Below are positions 1-9,220 of a stretch of DNA of 64,000 nucleotides, piece by piece. The translations under genes were made by a program, and so were the position numbers. Position 1 is the stretch's first letter; every line of letters starts with the position of its first letter. The stretch lies in the NCBI RefSeq assembly GCF_011759375.1, contig NZ_JAARML010000008.1, positions 124,001 through 188,000 on the forward strand, given 5' to 3'. This DNA comes from Paraflavitalea devenefica (lineage in GTDB: Bacteria; Bacteroidota; Bacteroidia; Chitinophagales; Chitinophagaceae). The notes beneath the pieces were generated by a model, which was given only the letters and a program-made list of their open reading frames with translations, ran no database searches and was not told the origin of the DNA.

Positions 1-3000
1 GCCACCGCCGGGTTGGTGCTTTTCCAATAGCCGGCCGCACCTGTGGTGGTATTGGCCAGTTGCAGACTGCTGTTGGCGCACAGCAATTGCACACCGGTAA
101 TGGGTTGCATGGCCGGCAGCGGATGCACGGTGATATTGGCCGCCACACTGTCGGTACATCCTGCAACAGTAGTGGCTATATACCTCATGGTGGCATTACC
201 TGCTTTGATGCCCTGTACCAGGCCTGCGGTGCTGATTGTTGCCGTGGAGGCATCGAGGCTTTTCCAGGCGAATGTTGCACTTATCGTTGCATTGCTCAGT
301 TGGGTGGTTTTGCCGGTGCACAATTGTTGGTTACCGGTAATAGGTTGCATAGCAGGCAGGGCGTTGACCGTAAGTGGTACAATGGCTGTTGTGTCGGCTG
401 CAAAGGGACAATGTTTGACATAGGCCCTGTATCGCCATCCGTTCTGGCCGGTACCGGGATGGATAATTTGAAGGGTGGAACCAGTAGCGCCAACAGAGTC
501 TGTAAAGCCATTGCCATCATTTTTATCAATCTGCCATTGGTAGCTAATGGTGGCATTGCTGGTAGCCTGCGCAGAAAAGGAAGTATCTATCTGTGTACAT
601 ACCACCGCCGGTACGGGTTGTTGGGTGATGATGAGCGGCATGCCTGACGATTCGTAAGCTCCCTGGTCTATCACTCCCTGCTGTATCCGCCCGTTGCCGG
701 CCAGGTCGGTATTGGCGCCACCATTACTGTTGTAACTGGTATTGTCGCCTGCATTCACCGCCGGTGAGCAGTTGGTAAGCCGCAGGAAATCCGGGTGACC
801 GGGTGTGGTCGACAAAAACCACCAGGCTTCATTGGCTGGTGTGAGCGCCGGTACGGCAGTATGTAGCTGGCTGAAACCTGCTCCATTAACGATGGAGGTG
901 CCAATCCCCATTACAATGCTATTATTCAGGAATGTACTACCGGTTGTATGATAAATGGCTGATCCGTTGCCCGCAGTATTTTTATAGAAAGTAACATTGG
1001 TAATATGGCTGGTGGCATTGCTGGCGATGTATAATGCGCCGCCGTTGGTGACTGCGCTGTTGTTATACAGCAGGCTGTTTACCATGCCGATGCTGGTATT
1101 GTCTGCCATATAGAGAGCGCCGCCATCTGTAGCGCTGTTGCCGCTGAAAGTGCAATAGTTATAGCGGAGTTCGTTTACGCCGGCATGGTATACACCGCCA
1201 CCCTGAACAGCCTGGTTGTTGGTGAGGGAGCACCAGGCGATGGTGGCGTTGCTTCCGTTGATGAAGAGGCCACCACCCTGCCCATTGACACCGGTACCAT
1301 TGGCCTGGCCATTTCTTATAACAAGACCGTTGAGTAATGTACCGGCCGTTGTATTGTTCAGGCTTACTACATGGTAAGCATTCCCTGCAGGTAATCCGCC
1401 ATCGAGGTAGCTGGAATCAGCAGCAGCAATGATATAGTTGCCGTTATGTATGCTATTTACATCAGTAGGTGAAGCTGCATTGTACCCGGTATGCAGACCG
1501 CCATAGATGCGCAAGCCGGACGGAATGTGAAAGCTGGCTTCCCGCGGATCTGCCGGGGGATTACCGGCAGCATCATATTGAGGAAGATACACACCGCCAG
1601 TTATCCATATTTCTTTGATGGTATTGCAGGAGGCTGCTATCAGCAGTGCATCTGATAATTCGGAAATAGCATTGTTCCAGCCCAGGCCCGTTTGCCCGCC
1701 GCCGCTCACATGTTTATTGACATGCAGGATCGTATCATTGACAGTATATACAACGGGGATGATGGCATTGCTGGTAACGCTGTTGGAAGCAGGGCAGCCG
1801 GTAGTACCGGTAAGTACACAGGTGATCACATCGCCATTGCTAAGCGCAGCCGGTGCAAAACTGGCCGTGTTGCTGCCTGCATTAACCCCATTCACCTGCC
1901 ATTGGTAAGCAGGCGTAGCCAAACCCGTGGCAGTGGCTGTAAAGGAAGGGGAAGCGCCCGGACATACCGGTCCGGGATGATCAGCCGCAATCGTTATCTG
2001 CATGGTAGCGTTCACCGTCATGGTGATCGTATTGCTCATTACCGTATTGCTGGTCACGCAGCCTGCATCGGCAGCTACCGTCAGTTCACAACTGATCACA
2101 TCCCCATTTCCCAGCGGCGCAAAGGGCGTATAAGTAGCTCCTGTATCCACATTGGCGCCATTTAGTTTCCATTGATATACGGGAGTGGTACCGGCATTGG
2201 TGGACGTAGCTGTAAAAGTAACCGGTGTGCCGGAGCAGATGACAGTAGCAACCGTGCTGATGGTAATAGCAGGCGTATTCAGCGCATTAATGACCAGTTC
2301 ATTGGAAGTGGCCGTACAACCACCCTGGCTGGTGGTCATGGCTTTATAAGTTCCCGCCACAGTGGGGGTAAATGTGGATACTACTTCCGGTACGATCTTT
2401 TGCACCCGAAAGTTATTATTGTCCAGCACATAAACGTACCCATCTGCATCAACATACACATCCCTCGGATAACGGAGCTGGTCGGCGCCACCTCCGTTGC
2501 CGTTACCCCCTGCAACAATCGTAGTAGTGGCAGCCACGGGGTCCCATTTTAGTACCCGGTGACCATTAGGATCATTCAGGTATAAATTGCCGGCAGCATC
2601 TACAAAAAGAGTGGAGCCGTAAGAAAACTGGTTGAAGTCGCTATTCCCTACAATAACGCCACTGGTAGCACCCGGCGCCCATTTTACAACCCGGCGCGTG
2701 GGATAAGTTGCATCTGCCACATATACATTCCCGTAATTATCCACACACAGTGATGTGGCAGAAAGGAATTGATCCGGGTTAGTGCCCGCTCCATTTCCCC
2801 CGGCTACCACAACACCATTGGTACCGGCAGTGGAATTGGGCGGAAATTTCATTACCCGGTAATTGTATTCATCATATACATAAATATAGCCTGCCGCATC
2901 CACCCATACATCGAAAGCATATTTAAGCTGGTTCAGGGCGGTCCCTTCTGATCCGCCTGCTACAATAGTGCCGTTGGTAGCACTGGTTGACCCCGGCGGG

Positions 3001-4997
3001 AATTTGAGTATCCTTGACTTGTCTGTCACGTATAGATTACCGGCTCCGTCCACGAACAGGGCTGAGGGGCTATCAAACTGGTTCAGCGCCGTTCCATAGC
3101 CATTTCCACCAGCCGCCACCACTCCATTGGTCAATGAAGTGGAGTTGGGCGGAAATTTTATCACACGGACACCCGAAAGGTCCAATACATACAGGTTGCC
3201 GGCAGCATCTTTTGCCATACTGTACGAAGCCATCAATTGATTGGCGGCATTGCCCCAGCCATTGCCTCCTGCAATGGTGACACCGTTCAACAATAACTGT
3301 GCATACTGTACAAAAGCGCCATCCCTGTACCAGGACATTTGTCTGAGGGGCAGCGGACTGTTCATCGTAATGGTTGTGCCCACACAATTGGCCGGCGCCT
3401 GCAGCAGCGGTTCCGGGCTACCCGACATGGTAATGGCATTACTGGTCACAGTCAGCGGAGAGGCGCAGGGAGCTGTACTCGTCATTACACAGGTAATAAC
3501 ATCGCCATTATTGATGGCGGCAGTGGTGAAGATATTGCCCGTACCTACCGTAGTTCCATTTCTTTTCCATTGATACGTGGGCGTTGGCCCGCCATTAACG
3601 GGGGTAGCCGTAAAGGTTACCGGTTGGCCAGGACAGAAATACCGGAGCGTGTTGGCGGCAATGCCTACCGATGGCACCGGTTGTTCTATTATAACTGCCA
3701 CTGTATCGGGGGGCGACACACAGCCGCTGGGATCTGTTATGGTAGCTATATAATTGCCGCTGTGCGCAACAGTAACGCTATTGATGGAAGGCGATGCCGT
3801 AGAAGCGCTGAAGCCGAGGGGCCCGCTCCATTGCCAGGTAGCGCCCGGTGTAGTGCTGGCGCCATTCAGCGTAAGTGTATTGCCCGGGCAAAGCGGTGTA
3901 TTGGCAGTAAGTGTTGGTGCGGCGGGGCTTAACAGTACATTGATGGCATTGGATGTTTTCACCGTGCCATCATTATAATAGATCCTCGCCGTATAAGTAC
4001 CAGGTACAGTAGGTGTAAAAGTATTGGATGGCGGCAGCCGGGAAAGCTTTTTTACGCACTGATTGTTTGTTACGTAAACCTCGTTATTGACCGGCTGTAT
4101 GCCACTGGCCTCCATGTCAGCTACCACATGAGCTATACCCGATCCCGGCTCTATCACTTTAATGCTGCCGGTAGTAGTCACGAAAATCAACCCCGACGGG
4201 TCTATGGAAATGGAATGGTTATAATAACTACCCAGGCTGGTTGCCATAACAGTGCCATTAGTACCACCCGTACTGTTGGACGGGAAACGGATCACACGAT
4301 CATTGTCGGTATCCAGCACATAAATCTGTCCATTGCCATCTACGGCAACATCCGATGGAAAGCTCAATGCACCACCACTTCCAGCAACAACAGACCATGG
4401 GGCTGGTGACGGACTGTTGGCTGGCAGGCGTAATATCCGCCCACCCCAAAAATCGACCACATATACCCTGCCGCTGGCATCAGTGCACATACCATCTGCC
4501 CCTCCACCGATATCGGCCACTGTAGTATTGCCTGGCCAGCGACTGATACGTTTTCCCCAATGCTCAGACACGAGGATGGTATTGCCATTTTCCACCTGTA
4601 TATCTTCCACCCAATTCAACCCGCTGGCTACCGTGACACCTGTAGTGTACGGAGGCGACCATTTCTGGACGCGGCTATTGCCCCAATCCCCCACATAAAT
4701 ATCGCCCGATGATGCTACGAATAGTCTTTTGGGGTGGAAAAATTGGTTTGCTGCACTCCCCCACTGGCCTTCCACACCCGCTATTACTGCCGGGTTGCCC
4801 AATTTGAAAAAATTGATCTTCTCCACGGAAGCGCTGTTTCTTACCCACTCGATCTTACGGGCTGCCGTATTGCTGCCGGTAACAGTGAGCGGACTGCCGG
4901 TGCAACTACCGGATAGTACGGGGTTCTGAGCAACAACATAGGATGCAGTGAGCAACAAACCGCCTATTGTCAGGGCAAAGGGTAGCGATCGTTTCAT
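1..4997 (-). CDS. Giant secreted NHL/Ig-like/beta-helix repeat protein (C-terminus outside window)
   Basis: The minus-strand frame is open from an ATG at 4997 to the window edge, giving at least 1665 residues. The first ~22 residues are a Sec signal peptide (MKRS, hydrophobic core, ending ...VVAQ). Residues ~70-306 and ~570-866 hold NHL-type propeller repeats with recurring 'VDxxGNxYVxD' and 'VxKFPPNST' motifs. Between and after them are Ig-like/PKD-like repeats ('CPGxxVTFTAT', 'TYQWKxNG', 'NGDVITC'). Residues ~1085-1450 look like a right-handed parallel beta-helix of the 'NAISELSDAL...GGVYLP' type, followed by Big_2-like repeats ('LPAMQPITG'). This layout is typical of Bacteroidota T9SS cargo that ends in a sorting domain, but that end is not visible here. 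It is probably a cell-surface adhesin or matrix protein; no enzymatic domain was seen. Confidence 0.9.
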   Translation of the reverse strand, partial: MKRSLPFALTIGGLLLTASYVVAQNPVLSGSCTGSPLTVTGSNTAARKIEWVRNSASVEKINFFKLGNPAVIAGVEGQWGSAANQFFHPKRLFVASSGDIYVGDWGNSRVQKWSPPYTTGVTVASGLNWVEDIQVENGNTILVSEHWGKRISRWPGNTTVADIGGGADGMCTDASGRVYVVDFWGGRILRLPANSPSPAPWSVVAGSGGALSFPSDVAVDGNGQIYVLDTDNDRVIRFPSNSTGGTNGTVMATSLGSYYNHSISIDPSGLIFVTTTGSIKVIEPGSGIAHVVADMEASGIQPVNNEVYVTNNQCVKKLSRLPPSNTFTPTVPGTYTARIYYNDGTVKTSNAINVLLSPAAPTLTANTPLCPGNTLTLNGASTTPGATWQWSGPLGFSASTASPSINSVTVAHSGNYIATITDPSGCVSPPDTVAVIIEQPVPSVGIAANTLRYFCPGQPVTFTATPVNGGPTPTYQWKRNGTTVGTGNIFTTAAINNGDVITCVMTSTAPCASPLTVTSNAITMSGSPEPLLQAPANCVGTTITMNSPLPLRQMSWYRDGAFVQYAQLLLNGVTIAGGNGWGNAANQLMASYSMAKDAAGNLYVLDLSGVRVIKFPPNSTSLTNGVVAAGGNGYGTALNQFDSPSALFVDGAGNLYVTDKSRILKFPPGSTSATNGTIVAGGSEGTALNQLKYAFDVWVDAAGYIYVYDEYNYRVMKFPPNSTAGTNGVVVAGGNGAGTNPDQFLSATSLCVDNYGNVYVADATYPTRRVVKWAPGATSGVIVGNSDFNQFSYGSTLFVDAAGNLYLNDPNGHRVLKWDPVAATTTIVAGGNGNGGGADQLRYPRDVYVDADGYVYVLDNNNFRVQKIVPEVVSTFTPTVAGTYKAMTTSQGGCTATSNELVINALNTPAITISTVATVICSGTPVTFTATSTNAGTTPVYQWKLNGANVDTGATYTPFAPLGNGDVISCELTVAADAGCVTSNTVMSNTITMTVNATMQITIAADHPGPVCPGASPSFTATATGLATPAYQWQVNGVNAGSNTASFAPAALSNGDVITCVLTGTTGCPASNSVTSNAIIPVVYTVNDTILHVNKHVSGGGQTGLGWNNAISELSDALLIAASCNTIKEIWITGGVYLPQYDAAGNPPADPREASFHIPSGLRIYGGLHTGYNAASPTDVNSIHNGNYIIAAADSSYLDGGLPAGNAYHVVSLNNTTAGTLLNGLVIRNGQANGTGVNGQGGGLFINGSNATIAWCSLTNNQAVQGGGVYHAGVNELRYNYCTFSGNSATDGGALYMADNTSIGMVNSLLYNNSAVTNGGALYIASNATSHITNVTFYKNTAGNGSAIYHTTGSTFLNNSIVMGIGTSIVNGAGFSQLHTAVPALTPANEAWWFLSTTPGHPDFLRLTNCSPAVNAGDNTSYNSNGGANTDLAGNGRIQQGVIDQGAYESSGMPLIITQQPVPAVVCTQIDTSFSAQATSNATISYQWQIDKNDGNGFTDSVGATGSTLQIIHPGTGQNGWRYRAYVKHCPFAADTTAIVPLTVNALPAMQPITGNQQLCTGKTTQLSNATISATFAWKSLDASTATISTAGLVQGIKAGNATMRYIATTVAGCTDSVAANITVHPLPAMQPITGVQLLCANSSLQLANTTTGAAGYWKSTNPAV

Positions 4998-5012
4998 ACA
5001 GGTTATTGGGTT

Positions 5013-5036
5013 TTATAGGTAGCTGCAAACCTATAA
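5013..5036 (-). promoter_or_regulatory. 8-bp inverted repeat in leader of giant protein gene
   Basis: TTATAGGT at 5013-5020 is the exact reverse complement of ACCTATAA at 5029-5036, with an 8-base spacer. It lies 16-39 bases upstream of the giant-protein ATG, so it would sit in the promoter or 5' leader. It could be a small hairpin or an operator; this is position-based inference only. Confidence 0.35.
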
Positions 5037-5065
5037 GGACCCTGGGGTGCCTGCAAGCAATACGG

Positions 5066-5107
5066 GCGGACAAAGGCGGATTCAGGGAGCGGACAAAAGC
5101 GGACAAA
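5066..5107 (-). promoter_or_regulatory. Direct-repeat cluster (TTTGTCCGC), putative operator of the giant protein gene
   Basis: On the plus strand GCGGACAAA occurs at 5066-5074, 5089-5097 and 5099-5107, with a partial copy (GCGGA) at 5076. Start-to-start spacings are 10, 13 and 10, so the copies lie on nearly one face of the helix as two pairs 23 bases apart. The cluster sits in the 138-base gap between the stop of the TPR-HTH regulator and the ATG of the giant secreted protein, about 70 bases upstream of that ATG. This is where an activator site is expected. The binding protein is unknown; the adjacent HTH protein is the obvious candidate. Confidence 0.45.
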
Positions 5108-5135
5108 CTGCAGGGGGTATTGTTCAGTAGCGCTC

Positions 5136-6893
5136 TTACATATTGGTAGACAATAGGTTAAATAAATATTCCTCTACAGTAACAGGCTCGGGCAGTTGAA
5201 GGCGTTGTTTAAGCCGGCGTTTGCTGCGCAGCACACTTTCCTTGCCAATGCCCAGGGCACTGGCAATCTGGTAGGTATTGAGCCGGAGGAATAATAAAGT
5301 AGCCAGCCGTTCTTCGGCAGGGGTTATTTGCGGGATCTGTTGCCGGAGCGTGGTCAGAAAATCCGGGTAGGCTTTGGCCAGTTCGACCTTGAATTTTTCC
5401 CACTCCGTATCTGTGAGCAGGGTGTATTGCTGTAAGCTGATGGCGATCGCCTGCGGGTCCTGCTGCTGGTCCAGGCTACTGATCTGCGCTTCCAGCGTTT
5501 CAATCAGGTTATTCTTTTCTATCAGATGGCTTGTAAAGCTGGCTATCTGCTCCCTGGCGCTTTTTATTTCCTGCCCGGCAACCTCCTGCTGCTGCCTGAT
5601 CGATTGCAGCGCATATTTTTGTTTTAACCGGTACCTGTTATACAGCCATAAAGCGATGAGGGCGATGAACGCAATGGCTGCGATGATGATATTGCGGGTG
5701 GATCGTTCTTTCTGCAGGGCAGCCTGCGATCTACCAAGCGATGCCTGCAGTTCATCAAAGGCGATCCTTGCTTTCATGCCGGAAAGCTGCAACTGGCTCA
5801 GTGTGGCCGCCAGGCTGTCCTTATGCTGGTGATACAGTTCGTAATAATGGTAGGCGCTGTCTGTCGGTCCGGTAAGCCTGAAGATGCCGGCTATTCCCTG
5901 GGCAGCCTGTACGGCGTTATCAACTGAACCGGATTGCCGGCTCCAGTAATACGCCTGCCGCCAGGCGGTAAGGGCCTGCGTATATTGTTTTTTGTGAGCA
6001 TAGATGCTGCCGAGGTAGTTTAGGGCCATGGCCATGTTCAACTGATCGTCATAGTCAACACTGCTTTTAAAATAGGTTTCTACCAGGGGCAGGGCCTCAT
6101 CATATTTTCCCTGTAAGATGAGCAGATGACCGAGATTGCCTTTACCGATCCCCATCCATAGTTGCTGCTTGCGTACATCATGAGGAATAGCGCCGGGAAC
6201 ATGCCTGAGCAGGTTTTCGTAATAATAAACCGCACTGTCATACTGCCCCAGTTTTTTATAACAGGCGCCCAATATATCCAGTTGAAACACGTAGACGAGG
6301 GGATCATAATGATCCCGGTCAGTAACCGGGGTATGCAGGCATTCCAACCCATAGGCGATGCTTTGCCGGTAATCATGGTTCAGGTATAAGGCCCTACTGA
6401 GATCAAAGAAACGGGTATATACAAAGAAAAAATGATGCAGACCTACCCGTCGCTGCAATTCTACAGCCTTGAGGTTGTACAGCAGGTAGTTTTCAGGCCC
6501 TCCTATCCCGGCATACACGCTATAGATCTCAGCGGCCAGTTGATCATCTCCGATCTCTCCTGCCAGCCTGATGGCCTTTTGCATGCGGCCAATGTAGTTG
6601 TCTATTGTATAGTTGAACTCAAGCGCTCCCAGGGTTTGATAAAGAATGGTGCGGGCTTCCAGTCTTTTGTCCGGATGCTCCTGTAAGTATTGATAAAGCT
6701 GCTCAATGACCTGCTCATAACGGGCCGTGTCTTTTTTCAGGTGTAAGGTGTCGTACAGTACCTGCGCCCGGGCACTTTGAGAAGTATCGGTTACTTTCCA
6801 TGCTTTGATAAAGGGTTGAATAAGGGATTGCTGTGCACTAACCCCGCATCCTGCTGCCACCAGCAGCAGAAGAGAAAAAAATATAATCTTCAT
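5136..6893 (-). CDS. Membrane-tethered TPR / helix-turn-helix transcriptional regulator
   Basis: 585 residues from the ATG at 6893. An upstream in-frame start at 6998 would overlap the preceding gene and would bury the signal peptide, so it was not used. The N-terminus is a signal sequence with a lipobox-like LVAAGC (Cys16). Residues ~60-370 form tetratricopeptide repeats ('YGLECLHTP', 'GQYDSAVYYYENLL', 'GKYDEALPLVETYF'). A transmembrane helix is at ~401-419, then a charged coiled coil at ~425-480. A C-terminal HTH follows at ~525-568 ('ERLATLLFLRLNTYQIASALG'), of the LuxR/GerE-like recognition type. Family knowledge: Bacteroidota one-component regulators with periplasmic TPRs and a cytoplasmic HTH. 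It lies just upstream of the giant secreted protein and its repeat-rich promoter, so local control is plausible. Confidence 0.8.
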   Translation of the reverse strand: MKIIFFSLLLLVAAGCGVSAQQSLIQPFIKAWKVTDTSQSARAQVLYDTLHLKKDTARYEQVIEQLYQYLQEHPDKRLEARTILYQTLGALEFNYTIDNYIGRMQKAIRLAGEIGDDQLAAEIYSVYAGIGGPENYLLYNLKAVELQRRVGLHHFFFVYTRFFDLSRALYLNHDYRQSIAYGLECLHTPVTDRDHYDPLVYVFQLDILGACYKKLGQYDSAVYYYENLLRHVPGAIPHDVRKQQLWMGIGKGNLGHLLILQGKYDEALPLVETYFKSSVDYDDQLNMAMALNYLGSIYAHKKQYTQALTAWRQAYYWSRQSGSVDNAVQAAQGIAGIFRLTGPTDSAYHYYELYHQHKDSLAATLSQLQLSGMKARIAFDELQASLGRSQAALQKERSTRNIIIAAIAFIALIALWLYNRYRLKQKYALQSIRQQQEVAGQEIKSAREQIASFTSHLIEKNNLIETLEAQISSLDQQQDPQAIAISLQQYTLLTDTEWEKFKVELAKAYPDFLTTLRQQIPQITPAEERLATLLFLRLNTYQIASALGIGKESVLRSKRRLKQRLQLPEPVTVEEYLFNLLSTNM

Positions 6894-6942
6894 GAACAAC
6901 CGGAGTGAGCGATAAATATACAGGTTTTTCCTGTTGCCTTTA

Positions 6943-7398
6943 TTACTGTAGCTTAATATTAAATGCTTTACTGGTAGGTGGCAAGCACTCCTTATCATCG
7001 CAGACCATATACTCTACTTCTCCTGTAATATTGGTCTTGGCGTTTCCTTTTACTTTTACTACTTGTACAAAGTCGACTTTATCACTGTAGTATTTTACAT
7101 CTACTCCAAAGTACTTTTCGTAAATCGTTTTTAGGCTCCCCACTTCTTTAACCTTGCCGTCTGCAGTTACCAAAGGATTTTTCTTAAAAGTAAATTTGGT
7201 AGGAATTGGGCCTCCGTCGGGCGTTGTTTGTGAATACAGGTGCCAGGGCTTGGGAAAAGTTGCAGTAATCACCACTTCATAGGTGTTTGCTGTTTTCTTT
7301 TTGGCGCTGAAGGTCCATTTAACAGGGTCATTTATCTGTGCTGTCACAGCAAGGGTCAATACAAGCAGGGCAGCGCATAAGGGGATAACTTTTTTCAT
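6943..7398 (-). CDS. Lone DsbD-alpha-like (DsbC/DsbD N-terminal domain) periplasmic protein
   Basis: 151 residues with a Sec signal peptide (residues 1-20, ending AVTAQ). The rest resembles the N-terminal immunoglobulin-like domain of the thiol-disulfide reductase DsbD: 'PVKWTFSAKK', 'PKPWHLYSQ', 'GxIPTKFTF', 'VEYMVCDDKECLPP'. The C-x4-C pair near residue 135 matches the redox pair of the family. The membrane and thioredoxin domains of full DsbD are absent and are not encoded nearby, as is common for this short family in Chitinophagaceae. The role is probably periplasmic thiol redox transfer. It is transcribed towards the TPR-HTH regulator with a 49-base gap. Confidence 0.75.
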   Translation of the reverse strand: MKKVIPLCAALLVLTLAVTAQINDPVKWTFSAKKKTANTYEVVITATFPKPWHLYSQTTPDGGPIPTKFTFKKNPLVTADGKVKEVGSLKTIYEKYFGVDVKYYSDKVDFVQVVKVKGNAKTNITGEVEYMVCDDKECLPPTSKAFNIKLQ

Positions 7399-7661
7399 TG
7401 TATGGTTGTTTTTATCTTGGTTGGACTGAAGTAGTTCTCTGAAATGTAAGGCTGCTACTGTTAATTTAATTCTAAAAGCAATAACATTACTACCAACGCC
7501 TCACCGGATAAAGGTATAATTCTACATGGATATGGGAGCAAAAGCCCCTCAACAATTCCGCTTAACAATTTGTTATTGAAATTGATAGGAGCATGACCGG
7601 CTGAAGTCGGCAATAATGCTTAAATTGAGATAAACGCCTTATATAGCTAAAAACATAATTT

Positions 7662-8759
7662 GTGATAGGTCACCATTTTACAAAGTTTGATCCCAATAAT
7701 CAGGGAAAGAGCCGGTTCGACCAGTTGCTCGATGTGCTGATGCAGTTACTGGCCTATACCAATGGCGATATTACGGAAGCGCTGAACTGGATGAATCAGT
7801 TGGACAAGGAATACGAACTCACAGATAGTGAGTACGGTATGGGCGATTTTATTGAGGAACTGCGGGAGAAAGGATATATCCAGGAAAACCCGGTAAACGG
7901 GCAGATATCCATCACTTCCAAGACCGAACAGGGCATCCGGAAGAAGTCGCTGGAAGAGATATTCGGCAAACTCAAGAAAACGCGGCAGGGTCAGCACCAT
8001 ACATTTAAGCCGGGACAGGGTGATGAGATCAGTCCGGACAGCCGCCCCTATCAGTTTGGGGACACCCTGGAGCAGATAGATTTCACTACTTCCATCCTCA
8101 ATGCACAGATCAATCATGGTATTGACAGTTTCAGCATGCAAGAAGACGACCTGTCGATCCGGGAAACGGATTTCAGGGCGCAGACATCTACCGTACTGAT
8201 GATTGATATTTCCCACTCAATGATCCTGTATGGGGAGGACCGCATTACGCCCGCCAAGAAGGTAGCCATGGCGCTGAGCGAACTTATTACTACCAAATAC
8301 CCGAAGGATACCCTGGACATTGTGGTATTTGGGAATGATGCCTGGCCGGTAGAGATCAAAGACCTTCCTTATTTGCAGGTGGGTCCTTATCATACCAATA
8401 CGGTAGCCGGACTGGAAATGGCGATGGACCTGCTGCGCCGGCGGAAGAATCCGAATAAGCAGATCTTTATGATCACGGATGGTAAGCCTACCTGTCTGAA
8501 AGTGGGCAAACGTTATTATAAGAACAGTTTTGGACTGGACAGGAAGATCACGAACCGTTGTCTGAACCTGGCCGCCCAATGCAAGAAGATCAAGATACCT
8601 ATTACTACCTTTATGATCGCCACCGACCCCTATTTACAGCGATTTGTGCAGGAGTTTACAGAAACGAATAATGGGAAAGCCTTCTTCGCTTCACTGGATA
8701 AACTGGGGGCTTTTATCTTCAAGGATTTTGAAAGCGGCAGGCGGAAAACCGTATATTAA
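7662..8759 (+). CDS. VWA-domain protein of a MoxR-type ATPase operon
   Basis: 365 residues. The start is a GTG at 7662, directly after an in-frame stop. It keeps the conserved N-terminal helix region ('HFTKFDP...FDQLLDVLMQLL'), which a later ATG at 7740 would lose. The C-terminal half is a von Willebrand factor A domain with an intact MIDAS: D182-I-S184-H-S186, and 'MITDGKPT' further on. VWA proteins of this type act as partners of MoxR AAA+ ATPases in protein or metal-cofactor assembly. It lacks signal or membrane segments and so should be cytoplasmic. It heads a three-gene operon with gaps of 14 and 18 bases. Confidence 0.88.
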   Translation: MIGHHFTKFDPNNQGKSRFDQLLDVLMQLLAYTNGDITEALNWMNQLDKEYELTDSEYGMGDFIEELREKGYIQENPVNGQISITSKTEQGIRKKSLEEIFGKLKKTRQGQHHTFKPGQGDEISPDSRPYQFGDTLEQIDFTTSILNAQINHGIDSFSMQEDDLSIRETDFRAQTSTVLMIDISHSMILYGEDRITPAKKVAMALSELITTKYPKDTLDIVVFGNDAWPVEIKDLPYLQVGPYHTNTVAGLEMAMDLLRRRKNPNKQIFMITDGKPTCLKVGKRYYKNSFGLDRKITNRCLNLAAQCKKIKIPITTFMIATDPYLQRFVQEFTETNNGKAFFASLDKLGAFIFKDFESGRRKTVY

Positions 8760-8773
8760 CCTAAAACCCGCTA

Positions 8774-9202
8774 ATGAAAAGTATCATTGGTATTATATTG
8801 GTAGTAGTCCTGGCAGCAGGATGCCTGAACACACAGCCTTCCCCTGAAGCCGAGAAATTGTTCCTGCCCAAAGATTCCGAAAAACCAGTTGATTCAATTG
8901 CCTATACAGATAGCGCCTTAACACTCATATTAGCGCCCGGCGATAATATTTTATATTATACCGGTGCGTTCAAGGATCAGCCGCAGGTGAATAAGGTTGA
9001 TTACAAAGGCATCCGGGAAGTTTTAGTGAATTTTAAGAAGAAGACAGACGGCAAGATGGTGGTTCTTATTAAGCCACATGCCAGTGCCACCTATAAGAAC
9101 ACTGTTGATATATTGGACGAAATGACGATCAATGAAATTAAGAAGTATGCGTTGGTTGATCTGTCTGATGAAGAAAAAAGAACCTTGTTGGATTCAAAAT
9201 AA
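8774..9202 (+). CDS. Lipoprotein with an ExbD/TolR-like periplasmic domain
   Basis: 142 residues. The first 17 form a lipoprotein signal with lipobox LAAGC (Cys17). The remainder resembles the periplasmic part of Bacteroidota ExbD: 'LTLILAPGDNILYYTG', 'YKGIREVL', 'MVVLIKPHASATYKNTVDIL', 'INEIKKYALVDLS'. Normal ExbD has an N-terminal transmembrane helix with a proton-path aspartate that works with ExbB and TonB. Here the helix is replaced by a lipid anchor, so it cannot carry the proton path. No exbB or tonB is nearby. It sits between the VWA and MoxR genes in one transcript. The function is unknown; the domain assignment rests on motif memory. Confidence 0.7.
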   Translation: MKSIIGIILVVVLAAGCLNTQPSPEAEKLFLPKDSEKPVDSIAYTDSALTLILAPGDNILYYTGAFKDQPQVNKVDYKGIREVLVNFKKKTDGKMVVLIKPHASATYKNTVDILDEMTINEIKKYALVDLSDEEKRTLLDSK

Positions 9203-9220
9203 TTAACTGAACAAATACTA

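Noticed and set aside
60..647. Plus-strand frame of 195 codons at the left end, with others at 1692-2165, 2172-2552 and 3339-3932
   Set aside because: They lie antisense to the giant minus-strand protein, have low-complexity or Arg/Gly/His-rich translation and no domain; they are shadows of its repetitive codons.
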